DNA from: Parashewanella curva
Lineage (GTDB): Bacteria > Pseudomonadota > Gammaproteobacteria > Enterobacterales > Shewanellaceae
NCBI RefSeq assembly: GCF_003675895.1
Contig: NZ_ML014763.1
Span: forward strand, 23,985-87,984
Direction of reading: 5' to 3'
Length of the DNA: 64,000 bases
Positions within the stretch are counted from its first letter, which is position 1; each line of letters starts with the position of its first letter. A program made the translations under genes and the position numbers. This document shows positions 41,631-49,691 of this stretch, piece after piece. The notes below the pieces were generated by a model. The model was not told the origin of the DNA and ran no database searches. It saw only the letters and a program-made list of their open reading frames with translations.

Positions 41631-42224
41631 TCAAATTGTGGTCAAATACTTTACTAATGCCAATAATTCTTGATCAGATTTCACAGATTGCAAATTGATT
41701 TTGTATTGACCGTTGATAACTAGGGTCGGTATGACTTGAATATCAAATTGTTTCAATTCTCGACCATGTTTTTTTACTCTAGTTGCGACCATAAATGAGT
41801 CAGTTTGAGAATAGCTTTCAGCTTTTATTCTTGAGTTGATTGCCAGCTTTTTTACCTCTTCTTTAGTTTTTGGTCGATATTTTTGTTTGTGAATGGCATC
41901 AAAAATAGCGGCCTCGATTTGAGGTGCTTTTCCTAGTTGCTCAGATAATACAAAGGTCTTGCTTAGCTGTTCAGTAACAGGGTTGGGAAAGGTATGAACT
42001 TGTCTAAAGCTAATTGAAGAAGGTAAGGCTTGCTTTATATTTGGAACAATGGTTTTTGAGCAGCGGTAGCAATGACTGCAGTAAAATGAAAAATATTCGG
42101 TAACGGTAGGTTGGGCTGTTGGAGCTGGGTTTTCTAGTTTAGTGTAGTGTGTGCCTTGTTTGAAGCTGTCAGCAAAGCTTGAAAATGAGATTATTGCTGT
42201 TAATGCTAGAATCAATTTTTTCAT
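41631..42224 (-). CDS. DsbA-like thiol oxidoreductase, second paralogue
   Basis: 197 residues with a signal peptide (cut after SSFA). The thioredoxin motif is CSHC (in YFSFYCSHCYRC), and the cis-Pro loop is VIPTLVING. The helical insert at about 65-140 is DsbA-like. It differs from the next-door DsbA in the active site (CSHC instead of CGHC), has a third Cys (residue 54) just after CxxC, and shares about a third of its residues. It should oxidise periplasmic thiols or serve special clients. Between it and dsbA is a terminator, so it has its own promoter. Confidence 0.85.
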   Translation of the reverse strand: MKKLILALTAIISFSSFADSFKQGTHYTKLENPAPTAQPTVTEYFSFYCSHCYRCSKTIVPNIKQALPSSISFRQVHTFPNPVTEQLSKTFVLSEQLGKAPQIEAAIFDAIHKQKYRPKTKEEVKKLAINSRIKAESYSQTDSFMVATRVKKHGRELKQFDIQVIPTLVINGQYKINLQSVKSDQELLALVKYLTTI

Positions 42225-42261
42225 TTGTATAACGTCCTTATTATTTTTGTTTGTTCAATTA

Positions 42262-42286
42262 AAAAGGGAGCCGCAGCTCCCTAAAA
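42262..42286 (-). terminator. Intrinsic terminator after dsbA
   Basis: GGGAGC pairs with GCTCCC around TGCG on the minus strand and is followed by TTTTTAATT. Confidence 0.8.
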
Positions 42287-42299
42287 AGTGTTCTCAAAA

Positions 42300-42911
42300 C
42301 TATTTATTTTTCGCTAACCAAAACGCGATAGCTAGATACTCATCCCAAGACTTTATAGCACCTTTTTCAATTTTGTAGACACCATTTACCACAAGATCCG
42401 GTACGCCATTGATTTGAGCATCTTGAGCGGCACGACGCATTTGAGCTACTCTGGCATTCACCATGAACGAATTAATCGCAGAATCAAAATCTTTACCTGA
42501 AACCCCATTAGCAATGAAAATCTTACGAACATCATCACGGTTGGTTAGACGCTGACGTTGAGCGTGAATTGCTCTGAAAATCGCCTTTTCCATCTTCTTC
42601 TCTACGCCCAGTTGCTCAGCTACAGCAAAAGCACGGCTTAGCTCTTGACCCATTTGACCACCAATAAAGTCAACGTGGCTTTGCTTAAAGGTCACGCCTG
42701 CTGGCAAACCCTTTTCAAGTTTAGGCAATACGTTAAGTGAGAATTGGTAGCAATGACCACAAAAAAACGAGAAGTATTCGGTGATTTCAGGCTTGTCGGT
42801 CTTTTGTTGACCTTTAATAACGCTGTAGTGGACACCTTCTTTATATTGTGCAGCTTGAGATAATAGCGGGAACATGAGTAATACGGCCGCTACTAATAGA
42901 AATTTTTTCAT
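42300..42911 (-). CDS. dsbA: Thiol:disulfide interchange protein DsbA
   Basis: 203 residues from the ATG at 42911; six codons of frame lie before it, but MKKFLLVAAVLLMFPLLSQAA is a typical signal start. The active site is CGHC in FSFFCGHCYQFS, and the cis-Pro is in GVPDLVVNG. DsbA makes disulfides in exported proteins and is recycled by DsbB. It lies downstream of srkA with about 95 bases between, the same order as yihE-dsbA of E. coli. Confidence 0.94.
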   Translation of the reverse strand: MKKFLLVAAVLLMFPLLSQAAQYKEGVHYSVIKGQQKTDKPEITEYFSFFCGHCYQFSLNVLPKLEKGLPAGVTFKQSHVDFIGGQMGQELSRAFAVAEQLGVEKKMEKAIFRAIHAQRQRLTNRDDVRKIFIANGVSGKDFDSAINSFMVNARVAQMRRAAQDAQINGVPDLVVNGVYKIEKGAIKSWDEYLAIAFWLAKNK

Positions 42912-43006
42912 TTTTAGACCTATAAACAAACATCTAGAGTTATAAGGAGTACAAACATAATATGGATGTACGGTGTATTCAATAATTATGCGTAATTTGT
43001 TACAAA

Positions 43007-44047
43007 TTAATAGGGCGTTAAGCTTAAAGCTGGTTCATTTAACGCAGATAGCTGTTCTTTAAAAGCAAGAATTTGCCCTTCCCAATACTTTTGGGTATTA
43101 AACCAAGGGAAATGCATCGGAAAGGCGGGATCATCCCAGCGGCGACTGATCCATGCATTATAGTTGAGCATTCTTAGTGCTCTTAGTGGCTCGATGAGTT
43201 TAAGTTCTTTCATATCAAAGTCACTAAACTCTCCATAGGCTTCCAGTAGAATGTCTAACTGCATAGTACGTTGCTGGCGATCGCCTGTGAGCATCATCCA
43301 CAGGTCTTGTACTGCAGGGCCACTGCGGGCATCATCTAAGTCTACAAAGCCTGGGCCATCGGGTGTCCATAAGATATTGCTTGGATGTAAATCCCCATGC
43401 AAACGTATGTGTTTGGTGGGAACACTTTGCCAAATCTCATTGGCTGTATCGAGTACTTGGTGAGCGATGGTAAAAAATGCTTCATGCAGCGAATTTGGAA
43501 TATGCCCTGACTGAGCCAACCATTGCATAGGCTCAATACCAAGAAGCTCAGGGCTACAACCCAGACGGTGTTGAAAATGGCTACGACGGCTGCATTGATG
43601 TAAACGGCCAATAAAATGCCCCACCATTTCAAGCTGCTCTATATTGTCAACTTCAAAGCCTCTCCCGCCAATGGATTTAAATAAAGCAAAGTCAAACCCT
43701 TGATAGTGGTGTAATGTATTGCCGTTGATGGTTAGCGGTAGGGCTAATGGCACTTCGGCGTCATCAAGTTCGTAAGAAAACTCATGTTCTTCGAGAATTT
43801 GTTCTTTACTCCAGCGTTCTGGTCGGTAGAACTTGACCACATACTTTTCACCTTGATCGCAGCGAAATTGGTAAACACGATTTTCATAACTGTTAAGGGC
43901 GAGTAAGCCACTTTCTGGATAGATCCCAATACTTTCAATGGCATCTAAAATATTATCTGGAGTGAGAGATTGATAATGAAACTCTGCCCCGATAGGGAAG
44001 TGCTTACCATCGTCATGGTTGGGCTGTGACACTGTATCATTCACCAT
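43007..44047 (-). CDS. srkA: Stress response kinase SrkA (YihE)
   Basis: 346 residues. A phosphotransferase fold of the APH/RdoA family: YVVKFYRPERWSKEQILEEH (Lys), IRLHGDLHPSNILW (catalytic loop with Asp) and GFVDLDDARSGPAVQDLWM. SrkA is a Ser/Thr kinase that protects from stress death, and its gene precedes dsbA in enterics under Cpx control. It overlaps the DUF3630 gene by 11 bases, so translation of the two is likely coupled. Confidence 0.93.
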   Translation of the reverse strand: MVNDTVSQPNHDDGKHFPIGAEFHYQSLTPDNILDAIESIGIYPESGLLALNSYENRVYQFRCDQGEKYVVKFYRPERWSKEQILEEHEFSYELDDAEVPLALPLTINGNTLHHYQGFDFALFKSIGGRGFEVDNIEQLEMVGHFIGRLHQCSRRSHFQHRLGCSPELLGIEPMQWLAQSGHIPNSLHEAFFTIAHQVLDTANEIWQSVPTKHIRLHGDLHPSNILWTPDGPGFVDLDDARSGPAVQDLWMMLTGDRQQRTMQLDILLEAYGEFSDFDMKELKLIEPLRALRMLNYNAWISRRWDDPAFPMHFPWFNTQKYWEGQILAFKEQLSALNEPALSLTPY

Positions 44048-44393
44048 TGTTAGCCTCCAGAGCGTGTGGCATTGATTGAACCAAAGGATTCAATAGTTGT
44101 TGTAGATAAATTAAGGTATCCAAATCTTTAGTATGTTCAATACTAAGCCAGCAGCTATCGGAATAAAATTCGTAATTGAGATTGAATAAACAGCCTTCGA
44201 AATCCAATTGCCATTGATGGCGATCGGCTCCCCAATGTTTTTGAATCACTCGGCTGTCGATGGCTGAACAAAAAGCTGTGGCGAACACATCAAAACTGTC
44301 AAATTCGATGTCAGAGCGAAAATACAAACACAGGTTTGGTTTATCGAGTGTAAGTTGATAAATTTTAAGAGGATGGGGCACAACATATCCCAA
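44037..44393 (-). CDS. DUF3630 family protein
   Basis: 118 residues; cytoplasmic with a mixed alpha/beta pattern (KPNLCLYFRSDIEFDSFDVF; WQLDFEGCLFNLNYEFYSDS; LIYLQQLLNPLV). It matches my memory of DUF3630, found before srkA-dsbA in shewanellas. Function unknown. It overlaps srkA by 11 bases and is the first gene of the group. Confidence 0.7.
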   Translation of the reverse strand: MGYVVPHPLKIYQLTLDKPNLCLYFRSDIEFDSFDVFATAFCSAIDSRVIQKHWGADRHQWQLDFEGCLFNLNYEFYSDSCWLSIEHTKDLDTLIYLQQLLNPLVQSMPHALEANNGE

Positions 44394-44417
44394 AGCGATT
44401 GGTTATTGCCCCTAGTT

Positions 44418-44458
44418 TATACTCATACAGGCGATACTTGAAGATACAACTTTCAGGG
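44418..44458. repeat. Short intergenic repeat, copy 2 (inverted)
   Basis: TATACTC, then GATACTTGAAGAT-CAACTTTCAGGG with one base changed from copy 1 at 39168-39202. A 9-base insertion separates its halves. Confidence 0.5.
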
Positions 44459-44459
44459 A

Positions 44460-45041
44460 TTATTCAGCGTTGCTTTTTTCTTGTGCTCGTTTTATACGAG
44501 TGATGCGTCCTTCAAAGCCTGTAATCGTTCCATCTGTTAGCTTGTATGTTAGTGCTTGCTCACACAGTGAGATGGCTTGCTCATAATGACCTGATTCTTG
44601 AGATAAGCTTGCTAGCTGCATAAAACTTACCCCTGCGTGTTTTGCTTGTTTTTCTGAAAACGAATCGACTTGTGATTGGATCAGGGCTAAAAAAGAGTGA
44701 TGTACTGATTGCCCATAAATACAATATTGTCGAAATTTTCGCTGTTTATAGCATTCGGTGATCGCTTGATTTAAGTATAAAAGTTGTTGTTCGGGCTCTT
44801 GAGTGCTTTGCCATTCACTCACGGCTGACTTTAATTTTTCATTAGCCCAATCAAGCTCAATATGTATTTTAGGCGGAGTTTCTGTTTCAGGAGGTGCTGT
44901 TTCTTCAGCGCTGAGAGCGACCTTAATTTCTGCTTCTAGCTCAGAATTTATTTCTACGTCTGAAGGTGTACTCTTGTTTCGTGAATATAAATAAATTCCT
45001 AAAGCCACAAGAAAAATGACTACACTTAGTTTTGCCAGCAT
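44460..45041 (-). CDS. Single-pass membrane protein with TPR-like domain
   Basis: 193 residues from the ATG at 45041 (MLAKLSVVIFLVALGIYLYS); a frame of five more codons exists. One N-terminal helix anchors it, then an acidic, Pro-rich linker (residues 25-63), then helical repeats of TPR type (LLYLNQAITECYKQRKFRQY; SGHYEQAISLCEQALTYK). Unknown function; such layouts are common in envelope scaffold proteins. It lies upstream of DUF3630-srkA-dsbA on the same strand, 66 bases away. Confidence 0.65.
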   Translation of the reverse strand: MLAKLSVVIFLVALGIYLYSRNKSTPSDVEINSELEAEIKVALSAEETAPPETETPPKIHIELDWANEKLKSAVSEWQSTQEPEQQLLYLNQAITECYKQRKFRQYCIYGQSVHHSFLALIQSQVDSFSEKQAKHAGVSFMQLASLSQESGHYEQAISLCEQALTYKLTDGTITGFEGRITRIKRAQEKSNAE

Positions 45042-45154
45042 TATTGTTGTCTCCATGAGGGAAGCTGTTCCTTTTGGCTGTAATAATAATACTGAAAACC
45101 TTTAAAAGTACAGAATTTAAACACATGAGCTACGGGATCGCCTAGGAGCCAACT

Positions 45155-46021
45155 GTGACCTCAACACTCCCATTTATTGAACAAGCTTATTGGTGGCTAT
45201 CCCTGATTGCGGGGTTACATTGTTTATTACAGTGTTTGGTTTTTTTGGGAAGCAGTTGGCGAAAACCAACATCTCAGCGAATTATGTTAAGCGCGATATT
45301 TGGCTTGTTATGTTTATTTTTTATCGATGGAGTGTTAGGGGTAGTGTTCCCTGAACCTTGGCGAACTTTTTTTGGTGTCGTTACTGCTAGCGCTAGTTTG
45401 TTTATCCTTCCTCTTTGCTACCAGTATTATGTTGTTAGTTTGTATCCAGAACAAAATGCGACAGAGCGTAAGAACCCTCACTTCATTTCAGCTTGTATCA
45501 TCGTTGTTTTCGTATTAATGGCCTATGTTGTTGATCCCAGTATTGTCACTCATTCGTTCCAGAATCCTAAGACCATTGTGTGGTTTTCGGGGATAGAGAG
45601 AGTGTCTGAAACTCTGCCCATCTTACTTTTTATTCAAGTTGGGGTGTATTTGGTACTCATGTATCGGTTACTGGGGGGCTATAAATATCAGTCACAAAAA
45701 ACGCAGACTTCTCTTAGTACGAATCAAGCTTGTCATTGGTTATATGTCGTTACGGGTTTTATTTTCGTGAATTGGTTATTGGCCGTTCCGGGCTTAGTGT
45801 TCGTTCAGTTGTTGAACTGGAAGCTTGAGAGCACTGTAGAAGTCATTATGCATTTTACTTGGCTACTTTCTTTGTATTTACTCACTTTATATCGATTACA
45901 GCAATTGATAAATATGCATGTAGAAAGAAATGAATCTACTAATAGCTCAAAGCAAAAACCTCCCATATTAAATGAGGAGGAGCAGGATTATATTGCTTCG
46001 GTAATCAGGGATAAGGATTAA
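45155..46021 (+). CDS. Seven-helix membrane protein, like the sensor half of membrane AraC regulators
   Basis: 288 residues from GTG at 45155 (TAGGAG 6 bases upstream). About seven transmembrane helices at 10-30, 42-62, 72-92, 110-130, 150-172, 195-215 and 225-245, then a polar tail (250-288). The pattern resembles the N-terminal half of AraC regulators fused to membrane domains, but the DNA-binding part is missing; the tail is only about 40 residues and I see no helix-turn-helix. Function unknown. It is tail to tail with the next gene, overlapping by 4 bases. Confidence 0.65.
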   Translation: MTSTLPFIEQAYWWLSLIAGLHCLLQCLVFLGSSWRKPTSQRIMLSAIFGLLCLFFIDGVLGVVFPEPWRTFFGVVTASASLFILPLCYQYYVVSLYPEQNATERKNPHFISACIIVVFVLMAYVVDPSIVTHSFQNPKTIVWFSGIERVSETLPILLFIQVGVYLVLMYRLLGGYKYQSQKTQTSLSTNQACHWLYVVTGFIFVNWLLAVPGLVFVQLLNWKLESTVEVIMHFTWLLSLYLLTLYRLQQLINMHVERNESTNSSKQKPPILNEEEQDYIASVIRDKD

Positions 46022-46368
46022 TTCGATTGGCTGCATTTCACATCAATATCAAAACAAGCACCGCCTTTGGCACTACATTTTTGTAACGCTTTCCCTCTCG
46101 CTTCTGCTTCAGTACTGCCTGTTCCGTAAAAGTTGCCTGCTTTGACATCATCTAAATAGCAACCCCACTGGGTGCGGTTGGCATTGCGATTAATATTGAG
46201 AGTTTGCGTAGAGTCAGTCGGTTGGTTTAAGCCTTGTTTTAGTTTTCGTAGCTGATGTTTTAAGCTTTTGACTTCTTGTTTGAGCTGCTCAATTTGCTGA
46301 TCTTTAGTTTGAGCCTGAGCAAGTGTAGGTACGCATAGTGATAGAAGTAAAACAAGAGTGTATTTCAT
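46018..46368 (-). CDS. Small exported coiled-coil protein with Cys-rich end
   Basis: 116 residues. Signal peptide (cut after LAQA), then a coiled coil (residues 21-47: QIEQLKQEVKSLKHQLRKL), then a compact domain with four Cys (WGCYLDDVKAG; EARGKALQKCSAKGGACFDID; VKCSQ). The four Cys could form two disulfides in the periplasm. The GSTEAEARGKALQKC segment recalls DUF4189-like repeats, which I cannot confirm. Unknown function. Confidence 0.65.
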   Translation of the reverse strand: MKYTLVLLLSLCVPTLAQAQTKDQQIEQLKQEVKSLKHQLRKLKQGLNQPTDSTQTLNINRNANRTQWGCYLDDVKAGNFYGTGSTEAEARGKALQKCSAKGGACFDIDVKCSQSN

Positions 46369-46588
46369 AGTGGCTCCTCGTTTTTGCTGATTATATTCAG
46401 TGACGACTGTATCCTTACTGACTGTTAATTGTAGCCAACAAATAACGCTCTGTTTGAAACCTGTAAAGTTATTAGTAAAGAATATGTGTTTATTTCGGTC
46501 ACGAAATTGAGGGTTTCCTTGACTTTGGTCACGCAGATTTCTAGTCTGCTTTGAATCCCTTTAGTTTATATGTAGATGTCCAATAAAG

Positions 46589-47680
46589 ATGAAAATAGAT
46601 TACCAACTAAAACCGCAGTCAGAACGACGTTCCACGCCTTTTACTCCAGAAGAAAATGTCGGCTTTGGTGTGCTTAGAACCGATCATATGTTTTTGATGG
46701 ATTATGAAAATGGTGAGTGGAGTAATGCACGCATCGTTCCTTACGGTGCGATGGATATGATGCCAGGGGCTATGTGCATTCACTATGGTCAGTCTATTTT
46801 TGAAGGTGCAAAAGCATTTCAGCATGAAGATGGCGAAATTTATACCTACCGCATCGACAAAAATGCCAAGCGATTGAATCGTTCTGGCGACATTGTTTGT
46901 ATTCCTAATTTGGATGAAAGCATTCAAGATCAAGCCGTACATGCGCTTATAGATGTTGAGCGTTTGTGGTTCCCACAGCAAGAGGGCGCTTGTTTCTATA
47001 TCCGCCCGTTTATTTTTGCTACAGAAGATCGTTTATCTTTAGGGATCAGTAACAAATACACCTTCTGTGTCATGTTAAGCCCTAGTGGTGCTTATTACGC
47101 AAATGGCTTTAACAATGCTTTACGTTTGTTGATCAGTAAAACCTATCATCGTGCAGTTTCTGGTGGTACTGGTGCCTCTAAAGCGGCGGGTAACTATGCC
47201 GCCTCATTGCGTGCGACTCAATCAGCAGCTGAGCATGGAGCAGCGCAAGTATTGTATCTAGATTCAACTAACACCAAGCTTGAAGAAGTCGGGGCGATGA
47301 ATCACTTTCACGTTCGTAAAGACGGCACCATTGTTATTCCTGAATTTACCGACACCATCTTAAAATCGATCACATCCGAATCGATTTTGGCTTTAGGTGA
47401 CGTACTTGAATGTGAAGTTAGACAAGAAACCATCTTACTTGATGATTTCATCGCTGATATCGAGTCTGGTGAAATTATTGAAGCGGGTGGCTTTGGTACT
47501 GCTGCCGTGGTTTCCCCTGTCGGTTCGTACGTGTTTGAAGATGGTCGTGAAGTCATTGTTGGTGATGGAGAAGTTGGCCCACACATCAAACGCATTTATA
47601 CGGTGTATACAGATATTCAAAATGGTTTACGTGAAGCACCAGAAGGTTGGTTGCGCAAAGTCGAAAGACACCATAAATAA
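46589..47680 (+). CDS. ilvE: Branched-chain amino acid aminotransferase IlvE (type II)
   Basis: 363 residues. Class IV PLP aminotransferase fold: SIFEGAKAFQHEDGEI near 70, ACFYIRPFIFATEDRLS near 131, the PLP Lys in GGTGASKAAGNYAASL near 198, and EEVGAMNHFHVRKDG. This is the long BCAT2-like form, not the 309-residue E. coli IlvE. It makes Leu, Ile and Val from their keto acids. In the 100 bases upstream TTTCG-GTCA-CGAAA and TTTGGTCACG repeat, a possible operator. A strong terminator follows. Confidence 0.93.
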   Translation: MKIDYQLKPQSERRSTPFTPEENVGFGVLRTDHMFLMDYENGEWSNARIVPYGAMDMMPGAMCIHYGQSIFEGAKAFQHEDGEIYTYRIDKNAKRLNRSGDIVCIPNLDESIQDQAVHALIDVERLWFPQQEGACFYIRPFIFATEDRLSLGISNKYTFCVMLSPSGAYYANGFNNALRLLISKTYHRAVSGGTGASKAAGNYAASLRATQSAAEHGAAQVLYLDSTNTKLEEVGAMNHFHVRKDGTIVIPEFTDTILKSITSESILALGDVLECEVRQETILLDDFIADIESGEIIEAGGFGTAAVVSPVGSYVFEDGREVIVGDGEVGPHIKRIYTVYTDIQNGLREAPEGWLRKVERHHK

Positions 47681-47700
47681 CAACATCAATCGATGACTTG

Positions 47701-47726
47701 AAAAGTGGGCAAATGCCCACTTTTTT
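47701..47726 (+). terminator. Intrinsic terminator after ilvE
   Basis: AAAAGTGGGC pairs with GCCCACTTTTTT around AAAT, with a T run. Confidence 0.9.
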
Positions 47727-47746
47727 GTAATGACAAGGAAAACGAA

Positions 47747-48163
47747 ATGAAGATCGAAGTCATTCATGAACACGATACGAATACCTACGATGCCCTCGTT
47801 TCAGGTGTGCGCGAATACAACAAACAAAAATTGGCTGGTGAAGTTTCTCAACCACTCTCAGTGGTTTTGCGTGACGATAACCAAACAGTCATTGGTGGTG
47901 TAGCAGGTCGAACCATATACCAAACTTTTTTCATCGAAGTATTATGGGTCGATGAAATAGCAAGAGGGCAAGGTATCGGGCGTCGACTGATGGAGCTAGC
48001 CGAAACTGAAGCCATAAATCGAGGCTGTGTTATGGCTCAAGTGGATACTTTAGCGGTTCAAGCACCAGACTTTTATCAATCCTTGGGGTTTGATGTCATT
48101 GGTATTGCTTCAGGGATCACCCTCGATCATGATAGATATTTTTTGAAGAAAAGTTACATCTAA
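47747..48163 (+). CDS. GNAT family N-acetyltransferase
   Basis: 138 residues from ATG at 47747 (AAGGA 7 bases upstream). The frame extends 14 codons further, but that part is the ilvE terminator. The acetyl-CoA loop is ARGQGIGRRLMELAETEA (about 76-95), after EVLWVDE; it ends with YQSLGFDVIGIASG. Substrate not known. It stands alone. Confidence 0.85.
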   Translation: MKIEVIHEHDTNTYDALVSGVREYNKQKLAGEVSQPLSVVLRDDNQTVIGGVAGRTIYQTFFIEVLWVDEIARGQGIGRRLMELAETEAINRGCVMAQVDTLAVQAPDFYQSLGFDVIGIASGITLDHDRYFLKKSYI

Positions 48164-48185
48164 AGGTTAGGGCGTGCCCTAACCT
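48164..48185. terminator. Perfect hairpin between GNAT and HAD-like genes
   Basis: AGGTTAGGGC-GT-GCCCTAACCT forms a 10-bp perfect stem with a 2-base loop. There is no T run on the plus strand. TAGGGCGTG and CCCTA resemble the outer ends of the 263-bp MITE, so a collapsed remnant is possible. Confidence 0.4.
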
Positions 48186-48200
48186 GATCAAGGGGGTCGG

Positions 48201-49232
48201 CTAAGCAGGAAATTTAACTAATTCTTTTTTGCGTTTTTCAGCATAAATATTTTCGTGCCATTGTCTATAAAGTGGCGATAGTTCTCTATAGATCTGGCTT
48301 AATGTATCTGTCCCTAAGCACTTTCCCCATAGTCCGGTTATCGTGTCACAATGTTTTTTAGACATTTGAATTGCTAGCATATTTTCTGTCGAGCCTAAAT
48401 ATTGAACCGTTATCACTCTGTCACCGTATATTTTCTTCACATCTTTTAAGTTACTAGAATCATTATCAATGAATATAATTAAAAGCTCTTTCGATTCCCT
48501 CTCAAGTTTTTCTAATCTGGATTTTAGCATTTCACCTTTATTCCGAGGCTCAAATCGACTTTTAGGTTCGAATGAATCGAATTCTGAGCAAGGAAATGAG
48601 GGCTGTAGTGTTTGTAGCTTAGATTTGAGGTTTGATTCTCCCTCTGTATGGGTTAAAAGAATAAACCTTGAATTCGGAAAAGTTGATTTTAGCAATTTTA
48701 ATTTGTCGTCTAGACTTCCTGCTTCGGTATATTGTTGCTCATAAGTCTTGAGGTCTTGCTGAATCATTACATCGTCCAAATCCCAAGCAAAATATCCAAC
48801 CTTTAAATTATTATCAACAGTCTCTGAAATTAAAGGTGCTAGGTGTGACAGCTCCCATATTTGTAGATCAACGCCTTCTGGTTTCTGAGTAGAAACGAGT
48901 ATTTTATCAAGAGGGTTAGTTTTTGCTGCAGCAGTCAGATCTGTAAGATTGAGTTTCATATGGCTTTCACGAATTGCTTTCAGTCTAGTTTGTTTCTTTG
49001 GATTAGATACTTCCGAGCTTGCTACGACATCTTGTTTTTTATCAGAAGTCGCTGCTTGTGAGGAATCGGTATGAAATTCGCTTAGACCTTGATTTGTTTT
49101 TATTGGGGTGACGGTATGTACTGCCAGTAGACTTACTGTTTTGGCAACCAATTCTGCAGCCAGCATGTTCACGGCACCCTCAACTATTGGGGACGTGGGC
49201 GCTGACGAATGGGGTGATGGAGTTGCTGACAT
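48201..49232 (-). CDS. HAD-like protein with Ser/Thr-rich N-terminus, effector-like
   Basis: 343 residues. Residues 1-95 are low complexity (ATPSPHSSAPTSPIVEG; SSQAATSDKKQ). Residues 135-300 show a HAD core: motif I AWDLDDVMI, motif II FILLTHTEG, motif III RNKGEMLKSRLEKL, motif IV IIFIDNDSSNLKDV. This pattern (a DUF2608-like type) is typical of phosphatases in intracellular or host-associated bacteria. There is no Sec signal. Transfer or a secreted effector is possible, but unproven. It is an isolated gene between a GNAT gene and a MITE. Confidence 0.65.
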   Translation of the reverse strand: MSATPSPHSSAPTSPIVEGAVNMLAAELVAKTVSLLAVHTVTPIKTNQGLSEFHTDSSQAATSDKKQDVVASSEVSNPKKQTRLKAIRESHMKLNLTDLTAAAKTNPLDKILVSTQKPEGVDLQIWELSHLAPLISETVDNNLKVGYFAWDLDDVMIQQDLKTYEQQYTEAGSLDDKLKLLKSTFPNSRFILLTHTEGESNLKSKLQTLQPSFPCSEFDSFEPKSRFEPRNKGEMLKSRLEKLERESKELLIIFIDNDSSNLKDVKKIYGDRVITVQYLGSTENMLAIQMSKKHCDTITGLWGKCLGTDTLSQIYRELSPLYRQWHENIYAEKRKKELVKFPA

Positions 49233-49345
49233 AATTGCGCACCTATCGTGAACAGTTTCCTTAATACTACAACACTCAAATTAACAGATACTTTTCAAAT
49301 GATTAATTATTACTAACCATTACTAGAGACCATATACGGCCTCTA

Positions 49346-49608
49346 GGCCGTGTTGATCTTTCAGGATTAAATTTTGTGCTATTTGAGCACTTTTCTGTTC
49401 AAGGCATGAGCAGTGAAGCTTAGTCATCTAAGTGAGCTGCTCACAACACAGAACAGGAAGTGCTCAAAAGCATCGAAGACAGCGTAAATTGGTCACTTTT
49501 GCTGCGTTATCGTCTGCTTATGTGGGGCAGCCACACTTCACAAACTCTGCCTTGCATAAGATAACCAATTTATCGCTGAAAAAATAAACACGAAAGATCA
49601 ACACGCCC
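49346..49608 (+). mobile_element. MITE copy 3 (263 bp, inverted relative to copies 1 and 2)
   Basis: Ends GGCCGTGTTGATCTTTC and GAAAGATCAACACGCCC are matched with one changed base at the left. TA flanks lie at 49344-49345 and 49609-49610. The end with TTTCGTG faces the PD40 gene, 83 bases from its start. Confidence 0.9.
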
Positions 49609-49691
49609 TAATGTGCTTTGGTTTAGATTGTATACAATCCTATAAAACTTAGTTATTGTGTTGTTATTTTGTTAAATACAAGAGCAATAAT

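Noticed and set aside
46619..46981. 120-codon minus-strand frame inside ilvE
   Set aside because: Fully inside a well-supported gene on the other strand, with no start context or family likeness.
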